From Actinomadura madurae (GTDB taxonomy: Bacteria > Actinomycetota > Actinomycetes > Streptosporangiales > Streptosporangiaceae): 64,000 nt of DNA. The DNA lies in the NCBI RefSeq assembly GCF_900115095.1, contig NZ_FOVH01000018.1:1-64000 (forward strand), in the 5' to 3' direction. Below are positions 17,511-25,889 of the stretch, piece after piece. The position numbers were made by a program, and so were the translations under genes. How positions within the stretch are numbered: the stretch's first letter is position 1; every line of letters starts with the position of its first letter. The notes beneath the pieces are model-generated. The model had not been told where the DNA came from and did no database searches. It worked only from the letters and a program-made list of their open reading frames with translations.

Positions 17511-19193
17511 TCAGGCCCGGTCAGCCGCCGAGTCCCAGACCCGGTGGGCGGCCAGGTCGCCCGCCGTGACGAGGTTCCGCCACATGGCGCGGCGCCTGAG
17601 CTTGCCGCTGGTGGTGCGCAGCAGGGTGCCGCGCGGCACCTGCAGGACCATCACGCGCAGCCCGGGCAGCCTGGCGGCCACGTGCCGTCCGACGGCGGCG
17701 GCCTCGTCCGCGGTGCAGTTCCGGATGGTGACGACCACCGCGTCCCGTCCCGACACGGTGCCGAGGAGGGCGACGGTCCGCCGCGGCCTGGGCGCCGCGG
17801 CGGCGGCGATGACCTGCACGTCCTCGGCGAACAACCAGCGGCCCCGCACCTTGATGCCGTCCCCGGCCCGCCCGACGACGTACAGCTCGCCGTCGAGGGT
17901 GAACCCCATGTCCCCGGTGCGGTGGCGGGGGCCGATCGCCGTGAACTCGTCTCCGACGTATCCCGCCGCCAGGCTCTCCCCGCTCACCGCGATCTCCCCG
18001 AACGCGCCCTCCGGCAGCGGCGAGCCGTCGGCGTCCAGGATCTCTACTCCCACCCCGCCGAGCGGGCGGCCGCACGAGACGAGACGGGCGGCCAGGCGCG
18101 CGCCGCCGGCGGGGAACGTCACCGGCTCGCCCGGCTCCAGCGAGTCGGTGTCCACCAGCCGGGTCCGGATGCCCGCGGGGTCCGGCCGTTCGCCGGTCAC
18201 GGCCAGCGTCGCCTCGGCCATGCCGTAGGCGGGGAGCAGGGACTCGTGACGCAGGCCGGCAGGCCCGAGCAGCCGGTGGAACGCGTCCAGATCGTCCGGG
18301 TCGACGCGTTCGGCGCCGATGACGAGGCCGCTCATGCCGCCGAGGTCGAGCCCCTCCAGGTGGGCCGGACGCAGTTTCCGCACCACGTGGCTCAGGGCGA
18401 ACGCGGGTATGGCGGACGCGGTGCCGCCGGACCGGGAGATCTCGGCCAGCCACCGGGCCGGTGCCCCGATGAACTCCTGCGGCGGCAGGTAGGAGCCCCC
18501 GGCCCCCCGCGCCAGCGGCATCAGCAGGCAGCCCACCAGCCCCATGTCGTGGTGGAAGGGCACCCACGACACCACCCGGGAGTCCTCGGTGATCGACAGC
18601 CAGTCGTGCAGGGCGCGCACGTGCGCGTTGAGGGCCGGCCACGGGATCTGGACGCCCCGCGGCGTCCCCGTGGACCCCGAGCTGAACTGGACCAGCCCCA
18701 CCTCGGGCGGCTCCGGCGCGCCGTCGGCCATGGGGCCGTCCTCGGCCGCCTCCGTCAGGACGCGGCAGCCGGGCGGGTTGAGGCCGTCGAGGAGCGGTGC
18801 CTGCTCCCTCGTGACGAGGAGAGCGGCGGGGCCTACCGCGCGGGCGACGTCCCGGAGGCGGGCGTCCAGCTCGGCGGGACCGCCCGGCGCGACGATGGAG
18901 GGCGTGGCGCCGGCGTGCATGACGCCAAAGAGGGACACGACGAAGCCGGGCGTGTTCGCGCCGATGAGGAGCACGGTGTCGCCGGAGCCGATGCCCGCCG
19001 CGCGCAGCCGGTGAGCGTTGCGGCGCACTCCCGCCGCCAGGTCCGCGTAGGAGTGGCTGGTCCAGGTGCCGCGACCATCGGAGAAGCGGACGGGCTGCTC
19101 CAGTCCGGGATGCTCCACCCAGGAGAGGATGTGCTCCAGGCGCGGCCTGGTGGCCGTGCTGGGGATGGCCGTGCTGTTCGTTGCGGCGGTCAT
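17511..19193 (-). CDS. Fatty-acyl-AMP ligase (FAAL/FadD32-type)
   Basis: 560 residues. Diagnostic segments are QFSSGSTGTPRGVQIP (P-loop), VSWVPFHHDMGLVGCLLMPL (the FAAL-type SW-P-HDMGL motif), LLPAYGMAEATLAVT and RHRTGDMGFTLDGELYVVGRAGD. The C-terminal LLRTTSGKLRR carries the lysine loop. FAALs activate acyl chains as adenylates and hand them to carrier proteins rather than CoA. It lies between the diiron protein and the free carrier at 17180, its likely partner. It implies a fatty acyl building block or starter in the product. Confidence 0.93.
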   Translation of the reverse strand: MTAATNSTAIPSTATRPRLEHILSWVEHPGLEQPVRFSDGRGTWTSHSYADLAAGVRRNAHRLRAAGIGSGDTVLLIGANTPGFVVSLFGVMHAGATPSIVAPGGPAELDARLRDVARAVGPAALLVTREQAPLLDGLNPPGCRVLTEAAEDGPMADGAPEPPEVGLVQFSSGSTGTPRGVQIPWPALNAHVRALHDWLSITEDSRVVSWVPFHHDMGLVGCLLMPLARGAGGSYLPPQEFIGAPARWLAEISRSGGTASAIPAFALSHVVRKLRPAHLEGLDLGGMSGLVIGAERVDPDDLDAFHRLLGPAGLRHESLLPAYGMAEATLAVTGERPDPAGIRTRLVDTDSLEPGEPVTFPAGGARLAARLVSCGRPLGGVGVEILDADGSPLPEGAFGEIAVSGESLAAGYVGDEFTAIGPRHRTGDMGFTLDGELYVVGRAGDGIKVRGRWLFAEDVQVIAAAAAPRPRRTVALLGTVSGRDAVVVTIRNCTADEAAAVGRHVAARLPGLRVMVLQVPRGTLLRTTSGKLRRRAMWRNLVTAGDLAAHRVWDSAADRA

Positions 19194-19197
19194 GCGT

Positions 19198-20145
19198 TCA
19201 CCTCCGAGAGACGGTGCGCAGCAGCTGGAGCTGCTCCAGGTGCGCGCGGACTCCTGGGGTCAGCAGCCCCACTCCGGCCAGCGAGGTGACGATCTTCGTG
19301 AACATCAGCCGGCGGAAGTCGATCATTTTCCGGTCCTGGAGCGCGTAGTCGGTGCCCGCCCGGACGTCCACGTCCAGGCGCCGCCAGATCTCCTCCAGGC
19401 GGAACCTGCGGGACATCAGCAGCGCCGCGTCCTTGACGAACTCCTCGCGCTCGGCCTTCTCCCTCGACGTCAGCTCGCCGTAGATCTCCCGGAGGGCGAG
19501 CCGGCCGAAGGCGACGTGCCGGGCCTCGTCCCTGGCGACGAGCCGGGTGAGCCGGGCGATGACGGGGTCGAAGGAGCGGGTGTGCTCCAGCCTGAACGCG
19601 GCGAGCGCCAGCCCTTCGACGATGATCTGCATGCCGAGGAAGACGATGTCCCAGCGGCTCTCGGTCACCACCGTGTCCAGCATCCGCTTGAGCGACGGGT
19701 TGACCGGGTACTCGTTGCCGAGCAGCCCGACGTAGCGGGCGTACGCCTCCACGTGCCGTGCCTCGTCGGCCACCTGGGCCGCCGCGTAGAACTTGGTGTC
19801 CAGGTCGGGGGCCATCGCCACCAGCCGGCCGGTGGCCAGCAGGGCGCCCTGCTCCCCGTGGAGGAACTGGCTGGTCATCCACGAATGGAACTCCCAGTGG
19901 AACGCGGCCCAGCGCTCGGACGGGACGGGGCACGCGTCCCGTCCGAGCGGGAGATCGCGGCCGCGGAGCCCGGCGTGGCCGGGGGTGCCCACGCCGGCGG
20001 CCCAGTCGATGTCCGTCGTGGCGTTCCACTGCGCCGCCTTGCCCCGCTCGTACAGGGCGCGCAGGCGCTCGTCCGTTCGTGCGTAGTCCCAGACGAACCG
20101 GGACTCGGCGTCGCCCGGGCGCTCCGGGCCGTCGGCCACCGTCAT
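19198..20145 (-). CDS. Ferritin-like diiron oxygenase/desaturase-type protein
   Basis: 315 residues, mostly helical. It has two internally related four-helix halves: Glu in FLHGEQGAL with DEARHVEAY about 31 residues later, then Glu in IIVEGLALA with DEARHVAFG about 31 residues later. This is the E-ExxH-E-ExxH set of carboxylate-bridged diiron enzymes such as acyl-ACP desaturases, AurF-type N-oxygenases and related ferritin-like oxygenases. All six ligands are present, so activity is expected. Four nt separate it from the acyl-AMP ligase, so a carrier-bound acyl substrate (desaturation or hydroxylation) is reasonable. N-oxygenation cannot be excluded. Confidence 0.86.
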   Translation of the reverse strand: MTVADGPERPGDAESRFVWDYARTDERLRALYERGKAAQWNATTDIDWAAGVGTPGHAGLRGRDLPLGRDACPVPSERWAAFHWEFHSWMTSQFLHGEQGALLATGRLVAMAPDLDTKFYAAAQVADEARHVEAYARYVGLLGNEYPVNPSLKRMLDTVVTESRWDIVFLGMQIIVEGLALAAFRLEHTRSFDPVIARLTRLVARDEARHVAFGRLALREIYGELTSREKAEREEFVKDAALLMSRRFRLEEIWRRLDVDVRAGTDYALQDRKMIDFRRLMFTKIVTSLAGVGLLTPGVRAHLEQLQLLRTVSRR

Positions 20146-20179
20146 TCCCTGCCTCCCGGACCTTTCCTGATGCCCTCGG

Positions 20180-20554
20180 TCACCTCGGCCGCGCGGCCGC
20201 GGCCGCGGTCGTGGGCCCGGCCGTGGTCGTGGGCGCGGGAACCGTGGCGCGCCCCTGGGCGATCATGTCGAGGGTGAAATCCTCCAGCTCCCCGACGGTC
20301 TCCAACTGCGGTGCATCCTCGACGACGAACGGCTCGAATTCGAAGAGTTCTTCGAGGGCGAAGGTGAGTTCCACTTCGCGCACGGAGTCGAAACCCAGCT
20401 CGTCCCGCAGGAGGTGACCGGGCCGCACCTCTGGTGAATCCGGCGGGGCGATCTCGGCCACAAGTTTTCTGATGAGTTCGCGCACCAGCGCGCCTTCATT
20501 GCTTGCGTCATTGTTCGAGAGGGCCTCGTCCCGGTCCTGGAATCCATTGGACAT
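20180..20554 (-). CDS. Acyl carrier protein with extended Ala/Thr/Pro-rich tail
   Basis: 124 residues from ATG 20554. The carrier core contains LGFDSVREVELTFALEELFEFEPF, with the phosphopantetheine serine after FD, and an unusually acidic helix II-III. A 25-residue Ala/Thr/Pro-rich tail follows. It opens the leftward operon; the diiron protein gene begins 34 nt downstream. It could hold the acyl substrate of the diiron enzyme. The 195-nt region upstream separates it from the divergent AMP-ligase gene and should hold both promoters. Confidence 0.9.
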   Translation of the reverse strand: MSNGFQDRDEALSNNDASNEGALVRELIRKLVAEIAPPDSPEVRPGHLLRDELGFDSVREVELTFALEELFEFEPFVVEDAPQLETVGELEDFTLDMIAQGRATVPAPTTTAGPTTAAAAARPR

Positions 20555-20749
20555 TCGCAAGGCCTCTTCTCCTGCTCCGCTTCGATATGCGTTCGCCTGC
20601 CGTGTTACCGGCTCGCAGCAGAAGTATCGAGTGACCCCGGACGGCAGGGAAGTGATGTGGCGACAATTCGCCACAAAGCCATCGGCGGCCGGTACGGGAA
20701 ATACGCTGACGGTCCGGTCTCGCCTTACCCGGAGGGGAGCTGAGGCACC

Positions 20750-22204
20750 TTGTTCCGTTTGCAGACCACCGAGTCCCGCCGCCTGCTTTCCCTGGCCCGC
20801 GCCGCTCCCGGCCGTCCGATGCTCAGCGTCGAGGAGCCGTCCGGGGCGTGGATCCACTACACCGCCGGGGAGCTGGCCGCACGGGTCGCGGCGACGGCCC
20901 GGTTCGCGCTGGACGCCGGCTGGGGACCCGGCCGCCACATCGTCGTCGCGCTGCCGAACGGTGAGGGGCTGGTACGGGCCGTCCTGGCGTCGTGGATGCT
21001 CGGTTGCAGCCCGCTGATCCTGCCGCCCGAGTCGACGGACCTGGAGCGTAAGACGCTCGGCGCCGATCTGGGCGCGGCCTTCACGGACGCGTTCCCGCTG
21101 GGCGAACGGGAGCTGGCGGCGGCGCTGGAGCACGCGCCGCCCCGGGAGCCTTCGGCGGCCCCGGAGCCGGACGTGACCTGGCACCTGCCGACCGGCGGCA
21201 CCACGGGCCTCCCGCGGCTGTACCCCGTCGTGCCCGGTCCCGGCAGGGCGCTCGGCGGGGTCCGGGAGATCATGCGGGCCGCCGCCTGGCACCGCGACGC
21301 CGTCCAGCTCTCCGTCGGGCCGCTGTCCCATGCGGCGCCCGCCCTGACCTGCATGGCCGGCATCACCGGCGGAGCCCACGTGGTCCTGCCGCGCAGGCTC
21401 CACCCCGCCTCGCTGAGGTCCGCGGTCGAACGCTTCCGCCCCACATGGTGCCAGCTGACGCCGCACCAGATGGCGCTCCTCGACGCGAACGAGACGCTCT
21501 GGGACGCCCTGTGCGCCTCGCTCACCGGGGTACTGCACACCTCCGCGCCCTGCCCGGAGGAGGTCAAGCGCCGCTGGATCTCCCGGCTGGGCGGCGAGCG
21601 GGTGTTCGAGACCTACAGCTCCACCCAGGTGACCGGCTCCACGTTCTGCGACGGCGTCGAATGGCTGGCCCGTCCCGGAACCGTGGGCAGGCCCTTCCGG
21701 CACAACGAGGTCCTGATAGCGGACGCGGACGGCGAACCGCTGCCGCCCGGCGAGACCGGCGAGGTGTTCATGCGCAGCACCTGGACCCGGACCTTCGGCA
21801 AGGAGGGCTTCGGCCTGCTGCGCGGCCGCGGCGACGGGTTCTTCTCCATCGGCGACACCGGCCGGACCGACGCCGACGGCTACCTGTACCTCACCGGCCG
21901 CCTGGACGACGTCGTCGTGGTGGGCGGCGCCAACGTGAACACGCGCGAGGTGGAACGCGCGCTCGCGACCCATCCGGGCATCGCGGAAGCGCTGGTGGTA
22001 CGGCGCCCCGACCGGCTCCTCGGGGACGTCCTGCACACGCTGATCGTTCCTTCCGACCCGGCGGATCCACCGGGCACCGACGCCGTGCGCGAGCACTGCC
22101 GGGGCCTGATATCGCCGCACAAGATCCCGATGACGGCCGAGATCGTCGACGCGCTTCCGCGTTCGCACGCCGGCAAGGTGGAGCGCTTCCTGCGTCCCGA
22201 TTGA
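20750..22204 (+). CDS. AMP-dependent acyl/aryl-acid ligase
   Basis: 484 residues, apparently from a TTG after GGAGGGGAGC. Motifs are LPTGGTTGLPRLYP (P-loop), FETYSSTQVTG, SIGDTGRTDADGYLYLTGRLDDVVVVGGANVNTREVE and C-terminal SHAGKVERF with the catalytic lysine. The gatekeeping region is closer to aryl- and acyl-CoA ligases than to NRPS adenylation domains. It is followed 23 nt later by a small carrier gene on the same strand, which is probably its acceptor. The activated acid is unknown. Confidence 0.9.
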   Translation: MFRLQTTESRRLLSLARAAPGRPMLSVEEPSGAWIHYTAGELAARVAATARFALDAGWGPGRHIVVALPNGEGLVRAVLASWMLGCSPLILPPESTDLERKTLGADLGAAFTDAFPLGERELAAALEHAPPREPSAAPEPDVTWHLPTGGTTGLPRLYPVVPGPGRALGGVREIMRAAAWHRDAVQLSVGPLSHAAPALTCMAGITGGAHVVLPRRLHPASLRSAVERFRPTWCQLTPHQMALLDANETLWDALCASLTGVLHTSAPCPEEVKRRWISRLGGERVFETYSSTQVTGSTFCDGVEWLARPGTVGRPFRHNEVLIADADGEPLPPGETGEVFMRSTWTRTFGKEGFGLLRGRGDGFFSIGDTGRTDADGYLYLTGRLDDVVVVGGANVNTREVERALATHPGIAEALVVRRPDRLLGDVLHTLIVPSDPADPPGTDAVREHCRGLISPHKIPMTAEIVDALPRSHAGKVERFLRPD

Positions 22205-22227
22205 GAAACCCGAAGGAAAAGATCCCG

Positions 22228-22500
22228 ATGCCGACCGATTTCACCGCTGACAAGCCGCTCTCCGAACTTCTCGACCTCGCTTTCGAAGTGCTGGGCGTCC
22301 ACTGCGATCCCGGCGAGAACTTCTTCGACCACGGCGACTCCATGGCTGCCGCCCGGCTGTGCACTCTGGCGGCCCGCCGGCACGGCTGGACGATCACACC
22401 CCGCGACCTCTTCGCCTGGACGTCCTTCACCCTCCTGGCCGGGGTGATCGAGCGCGAAGAGTCGGAGCGCGGGACCACCGCCGCACAGGGCGCCGACTGA
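22228..22500 (+). CDS. Peptidyl/aryl carrier protein
   Basis: 90 residues from ATG 22228 with AAGGAAAAG upstream. The carrier motif is ENFFDHGDSMAAARL, with Ser after HGD as in peptidyl and aryl carrier proteins. A two-gene operon with the AMP ligase upstream suggests a loading pair. A strong bidirectional hairpin follows. Confidence 0.9.
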   Translation: MPTDFTADKPLSELLDLAFEVLGVHCDPGENFFDHGDSMAAARLCTLAARRHGWTITPRDLFAWTSFTLLAGVIEREESERGTTAAQGAD

Positions 22501-22511
22501 GCACATGCGAA

Positions 22512-22542
22512 GGGGCGCGCCCGGCGATCCGGAGCGCGCCCC
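22512..22542. terminator. Bidirectional terminator between convergent carrier and amidohydrolase genes
   Basis: Perfect 9-bp stem GGGGCGCGC / GCGCGCCCC with a 13-nt loop, midway between two convergent stop codons. It can serve both transcripts. Confidence 0.8.
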
Positions 22543-22548
22543 GTCTGG

Positions 22549-23841
22549 TCAGGCGGACCTGCTGATCTCCGGCACGTCCGGCCCGTCCAGCCAGTGGCGG
22601 CCGGGTACGCCGGACGTCGTCAGGCTCGTGCTCGGGCGGGACGCCTCGTCCCGGCCCAGTTCCGAGGGGAGCGGCCCGATGCGCCGCGCGACCGCCATCA
22701 GCTCCTCGCGGTCGAAGCCGAACATCTCCACGGCCGCCTCGCCCAGCATCACCCGGGTGTCGTCCTCGGGCACGTCGGCGAACATGTGCGTGAGCCACTC
22801 CCGGGTGTGCGGCCAGGAGCCCTCCGGGTGCGGGAAGTCGTTGCCCCACAGGATGTTGCGCACGCCGATCTGGTGACGGTCGGCCAGCTCCCGGCGCTTG
22901 GCCGTGGAGCCTCCGACGAAGCAGTTGGCGTCGAAGTACTCGCTCGGCCGCCGCTTCATGTGCGCACCGAAGCTCGCCAGCTTCTTCGTCCCGTGCTCGC
23001 GCTCGAAGGCCACGTCCATCTGCCAGAGCATGTTCGCCACCCACCACAGGCCGCACTCCTGCGCGCCGAACCGCAGCCCCGGGAACCGCTCGAAAACGCC
23101 CGTCCAGATAAGGAACCACATGGGGCGCGCCGACCACCAGGAGACCTCGGTCGCGTACAGGCCCAGGTGCATGCCCAGGTCCTCGCCGGGGGCGGCGCCG
23201 GCGTGGGTCTGGACGGGCAGGCCCAGCTCCTCGCAGACGGCCCACACCGGGTCGTACTCCGCATCGTGGTACGGACGGTTCCCGTGCCCCCAGAGGGAGG
23301 GGATCATGATGCCGCCGCGGAGGCCGTCGGCGTGGGCCCGGCGGATCTCGGCCACCGCGCCCTCGACGTTCCCGACCACGGGGGCGACGATCACCCCCCG
23401 CCGTCTGGCCGGGCTCTGCCGGCACAGCCCGGCCAGCCACCTGTTGTGCGCGCGGGCGCCGGCCAGCGCGAGCTCGGGATCGTAGTCGGCGCCGGACATG
23501 CCGATGCCCGCCCCGAAGGGCACCGCCGTGGTCGCGGCCACGGCATCGGCGTCCGGGAAGATCACCTCACCCGCGACGCCGTCCCCGTCCAGCTCCCGGT
23601 CCCTGCGCTCGGCGTCCCAGCTGGCCCGCAGTCCCTCGTCGTTCTCCTCGTACCACTCGCGGACGAACTCTTCGTTCTGCGTCTCCTTGCGCATTCCGGC
23701 GGTCGACTCCTGCCATTGCAGGTAGAGGTCCAGTTGCGGGTGGTACCTGCTCTCAAGGAACTCCCGGTACTGATCGGTCCGCAGCCCGGCATGGGTGTCG
23801 GAGGAAATGATCAGGAACGGGGTGCTGGTGGCTTTCTCCAC
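22549..23841 (-). CDS. Second amidohydrolase-2 (ACMSD-like) enzyme
   Basis: 430 residues from ATG 23841. Family motifs are SSDTHAG at the N-terminus, QTHAGAAPGED and NILWGNDFPHPEGSWPHT, giving the expected metal-binding His/Asp set. It is a paralogue of the enzyme at 8045-9322: both begin with a (I/V)ISxDxHxGxxxxQYR layout and share the ExDGxxxEVI(F/Y)P region. Two diverged copies in one cluster suggest two chemically similar steps or a heteromer. It lies 32 nt downstream of the dioxygenase gene on the same strand, probably co-transcribed. Confidence 0.88.
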   Translation of the reverse strand: MEKATSTPFLIISSDTHAGLRTDQYREFLESRYHPQLDLYLQWQESTAGMRKETQNEEFVREWYEENDEGLRASWDAERRDRELDGDGVAGEVIFPDADAVAATTAVPFGAGIGMSGADYDPELALAGARAHNRWLAGLCRQSPARRRGVIVAPVVGNVEGAVAEIRRAHADGLRGGIMIPSLWGHGNRPYHDAEYDPVWAVCEELGLPVQTHAGAAPGEDLGMHLGLYATEVSWWSARPMWFLIWTGVFERFPGLRFGAQECGLWWVANMLWQMDVAFEREHGTKKLASFGAHMKRRPSEYFDANCFVGGSTAKRRELADRHQIGVRNILWGNDFPHPEGSWPHTREWLTHMFADVPEDDTRVMLGEAAVEMFGFDREELMAVARRIGPLPSELGRDEASRPSTSLTTSGVPGRHWLDGPDVPEISRSA

Positions 23842-23873
23842 GGTCTCTCCTCATGTCCGATGCGGGATCGGGT

Positions 23874-24626
23874 TCACGCGGCGGGGACGGCCGCCGCGTT
23901 CAGGCGCCGCAGCAGCATGCGGCCGTAGAAGAAGCGCAGAACGAACGCGAAGGAGCGGTTCGCGAGGTGCTGTCTCCTCGGCATCGGCCGCAGCACGTCC
24001 ACGATCAGCACCACTCGCCGTTCCGCGCAATTGTTGATCACTTCGTGGTTCCAGCTGTCGTCGAACAGGACGCTCTCCCCGTCCCGCCACGTGTGCACGT
24101 GATCGCGGATCCTGATCTGCGGCGGGTCGTCGTCGGGCACCTCGATGCCGAGGTGGTACCGCAGGTAGCCGTAGTAGGGACCGTTGTGCGCGGGAATCGA
24201 CTTCCCGGGATCCAGGATGGAGAAGCTCGCCTGGAACAGGTTCGGAACCTTCTTCAGCGCCGCGATCGTTAGGGGGCACAGCGCCGCGTTCTCCTCCGCC
24301 ACTTCGCCCATCGAGTACAGGTAGAACATCCGCCAGTCGTGGGGCGTGGTCGCGGATATCCCGCGCTGGAGCGGGTCGAGTTCGTGGTAGGTCGGCATGA
24401 CGGCGTCCCGCCCGGAGGCGACCAGGAACTCGCCCCGGATAGCGTCGAATTCCTTCTCGACCTCACGCAGTTCGGGAAGTGTCTCGTCGATGTCGAATAC
24501 CACTGGGCGCTCATCACCTCCGGCGGTACCCAGAAACCACAGGTTCAGGCGTTTTTGGAGACGCGTGACCGTACCCGAGAGCACCGCCAGCATGCGCCTT
24601 TCGATTGCCCATGGCACCGTAGCCAT
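23874..24626 (-). CDS. Aspartyl/asparaginyl beta-hydroxylase-type Fe(II)/2-oxoglutarate dioxygenase
   Basis: 250 residues if started at ATG 24626, which has GGAGGT just upstream. The AspH signature is present: SIPAHNGPYYGYLRYHLG (first His), DDSWNHEVIN (second His) and an Arg in RRVVLIVDVLRP. These enzymes hydroxylate Asp or Asn side chains in peptides and proteins. The ten-residue core of the precursor at 5875-5991 contains two Asp, which makes it an obvious candidate substrate (inference). The reading frame stays open upstream to 24761 and would add one hydrophobic helix (FLPWGVVFGVGALIVATAIGF). The promoter-like sequence within that stretch favours the shorter start. Confidence 0.88.
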   Translation of the reverse strand: MATVPWAIERRMLAVLSGTVTRLQKRLNLWFLGTAGGDERPVVFDIDETLPELREVEKEFDAIRGEFLVASGRDAVMPTYHELDPLQRGISATTPHDWRMFYLYSMGEVAEENAALCPLTIAALKKVPNLFQASFSILDPGKSIPAHNGPYYGYLRYHLGIEVPDDDPPQIRIRDHVHTWRDGESVLFDDSWNHEVINNCAERRVVLIVDVLRPMPRRQHLANRSFAFVLRFFYGRMLLRRLNAAAVPAA

Positions 24627-24934
24627 ACGACCTCCACCGGAGCGCACCAAATTCATGAAACCGATCGCCGTGGCGACTATAAGCGCGCCCACCCCAAAAA
24701 CAACCCCCCATGGCAAGAACTCGCCACCCCCACCCGCCCACACACGGGCGCAACACCCCACTCCCCACCGGATGGCGAACCGGTGATCTGGGACAGATCC
24801 CCGGCCCGCCGCTGCGACGGCTGCGACGCCGGGGCCGTCGGACCGGGGCTGATCATTTACTCCTTGACAAGATCACTTTTGGGCGGGGCGAGAAACGAGT
24901 TACCCGTGGCATCGCGGGCGGGGATAGTGGGGAT
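24627..24934. other. Divergent intergenic region between dioxygenase and Crp-type regulator
   Basis: 308 nt. The left part contains the leftward promoter described at 24676-24703. The middle is C-rich and low-complexity. On the plus strand TTGACA occurs at 24864-24869 ahead of the regulator gene, but no good -10 follows at 16-18 nt, so it is noted only. No small gene was found. Confidence 0.5.
24676..24703 (-). promoter_or_regulatory. Candidate promoter of the dioxygenase-amidohydrolase operon
   Basis: On the minus strand TTGTTT (24703-24698) is followed after 16 nt by TATAGT (24681-24676), about 45 nt before the chosen ATG at 24626. A start here would leave the upstream in-frame extension untranslated. 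Confidence 0.45.
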
Positions 24935-25648
24935 GTGGTCGAAACAGGGAGAGAACGCTGGCCGATCGGCACCTTCCTGGCGGGGTTGAAGGCCTCGCTT
25001 CGCAGCGAGCTGTTGACGATCGCTCCCGAGCAGCGGGTGAGCGCGGGGCAGACGCTGATGGTGCAGGGGGCGTCCACCGACCAGGTGCTGGTGTTGAGGG
25101 CGCAGGGAAGCAAGTCGCCGGCGTGCGTGAAGGTGGTCGGGTGCCTGGAGAACGGCGCGGAGGTTCTCTTCGGAATCAGGGTCAGCGGGGATCTGGTGGG
25201 GGAGCTGGCGGCGATTCGCGACACGGACCGCTCCGCGACCGTGATCGCGTGCACGGACGGCGCGGTACATCGGCTGCCGAAGGAGCGATTCCTGGGTTTC
25301 CTCAACCAGCATCCCGAAGCGTGGAGGCTTCTCGCGACCATGCTCGGCGACCGGCTCGACTGGGCCAACGAGCGGCGTCTGGACTTCGCGGCTTACCCGG
25401 TGGAGCAACGGCTGGCTCGGGTGGCCGTTCTACTCGCCGAACGCCACGGGTATCCGGTCGAGGGCGGCGTCGACCTCGGGATCGAGCTCACCCAGGAGGA
25501 GATGGGGAAGCTGGTCGGCGCCGCGAGGGAGTCGGCGGTCAAGGCCGTCAGGCACATGCGCGGCGCCGGGCTGATCAGGACGGGCTACCGGCGGATCGTG
25601 GTGGCCGACCTCGAAGGACTGAGGTCTTACGCGATGGTCAGCCGATGA
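24935..25648 (+). CDS. Crp/Fnr-family transcriptional regulator
   Basis: 237 residues if started at GTG 24935. An N-terminal cyclic-nucleotide-binding fold contains the phosphate-binding cassette pattern GELAAIRDTDRSATV (Gly-Glu ... Arg-Ser-Ala), then a dimer helix. The C-terminal winged helix has LTQEEMGKLVGAARESAVKAVRHMRGAGLI. The intact cassette suggests real cNMP binding rather than an Fe-S or haem Fnr type. The next gene downstream on the same strand, 241 nt away, encodes a nucleotide-cyclase-like protein. The regulator could sense its product or control the operon; this is inferred from position. Confidence 0.86.
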   Translation: MVETGRERWPIGTFLAGLKASLRSELLTIAPEQRVSAGQTLMVQGASTDQVLVLRAQGSKSPACVKVVGCLENGAEVLFGIRVSGDLVGELAAIRDTDRSATVIACTDGAVHRLPKERFLGFLNQHPEAWRLLATMLGDRLDWANERRLDFAAYPVEQRLARVAVLLAERHGYPVEGGVDLGIELTQEEMGKLVGAARESAVKAVRHMRGAGLIRTGYRRIVVADLEGLRSYAMVSR

Positions 25649-25653
25649 TCGAG

Positions 25654-25670
25654 ACCCAGAGGATCTGGGT
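25654..25670 (+). terminator. Short hairpin after the Crp-type gene
   Basis: Perfect 7-bp stem ACCCAGA / TCTGGGT with a 3-nt loop, 5 nt after the stop codon. No T tract follows. It is a weak candidate terminator separating the regulator from the four-gene operon. Confidence 0.45.
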
Positions 25671-25765
25671 GACGGCGAGCGCCGCTTTCGCGTCGGCGTG
25701 CTGCAGGTTCCGGTTGCGGATCTTCGCTTGAGTTCAGCAGACCGCCCGGTGCGCCTCGACATTGG

Positions 25766-25827
25766 GTACTAATGCCAGGTGTCGGGGTGACTTAGATGAC
25801 TTCAGCAAAACGGGTATTTGTACTAAT
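25766..25827 (+). promoter_or_regulatory. Direct repeat GTACTAAT upstream of the cyclase/STAND operon
   Basis: GTACTAAT occurs at 25766-25773 and 25820-25827, 54 nt apart (about five helical turns), in the most AT-rich stretch of the local region. Both copies lie within 125 nt upstream of the first gene. They may be operator or promoter elements. A matching -10/-35 pair was not identified. Confidence 0.35.
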
Positions 25828-25889
25828 TCTTCGGCAGCCCTGCATGCAAGGATCCCGTTCCCGATTCCAAGATGCCAAGGGGACAGCAG

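Noticed and set aside
23874..24761. Long start for the AspH-type enzyme
   Set aside because: The upstream extension contains a promoter-like pair and the ATG at 24626 has a good GGAGGT site, so the shorter form was annotated; the alternative is kept as a finding.
24864..24892. TTGACA at 24864 as a promoter for the Crp-type regulator
   Set aside because: No acceptable -10 hexamer occurs at 16-18 nt spacing; noted in the intergenic entry only.
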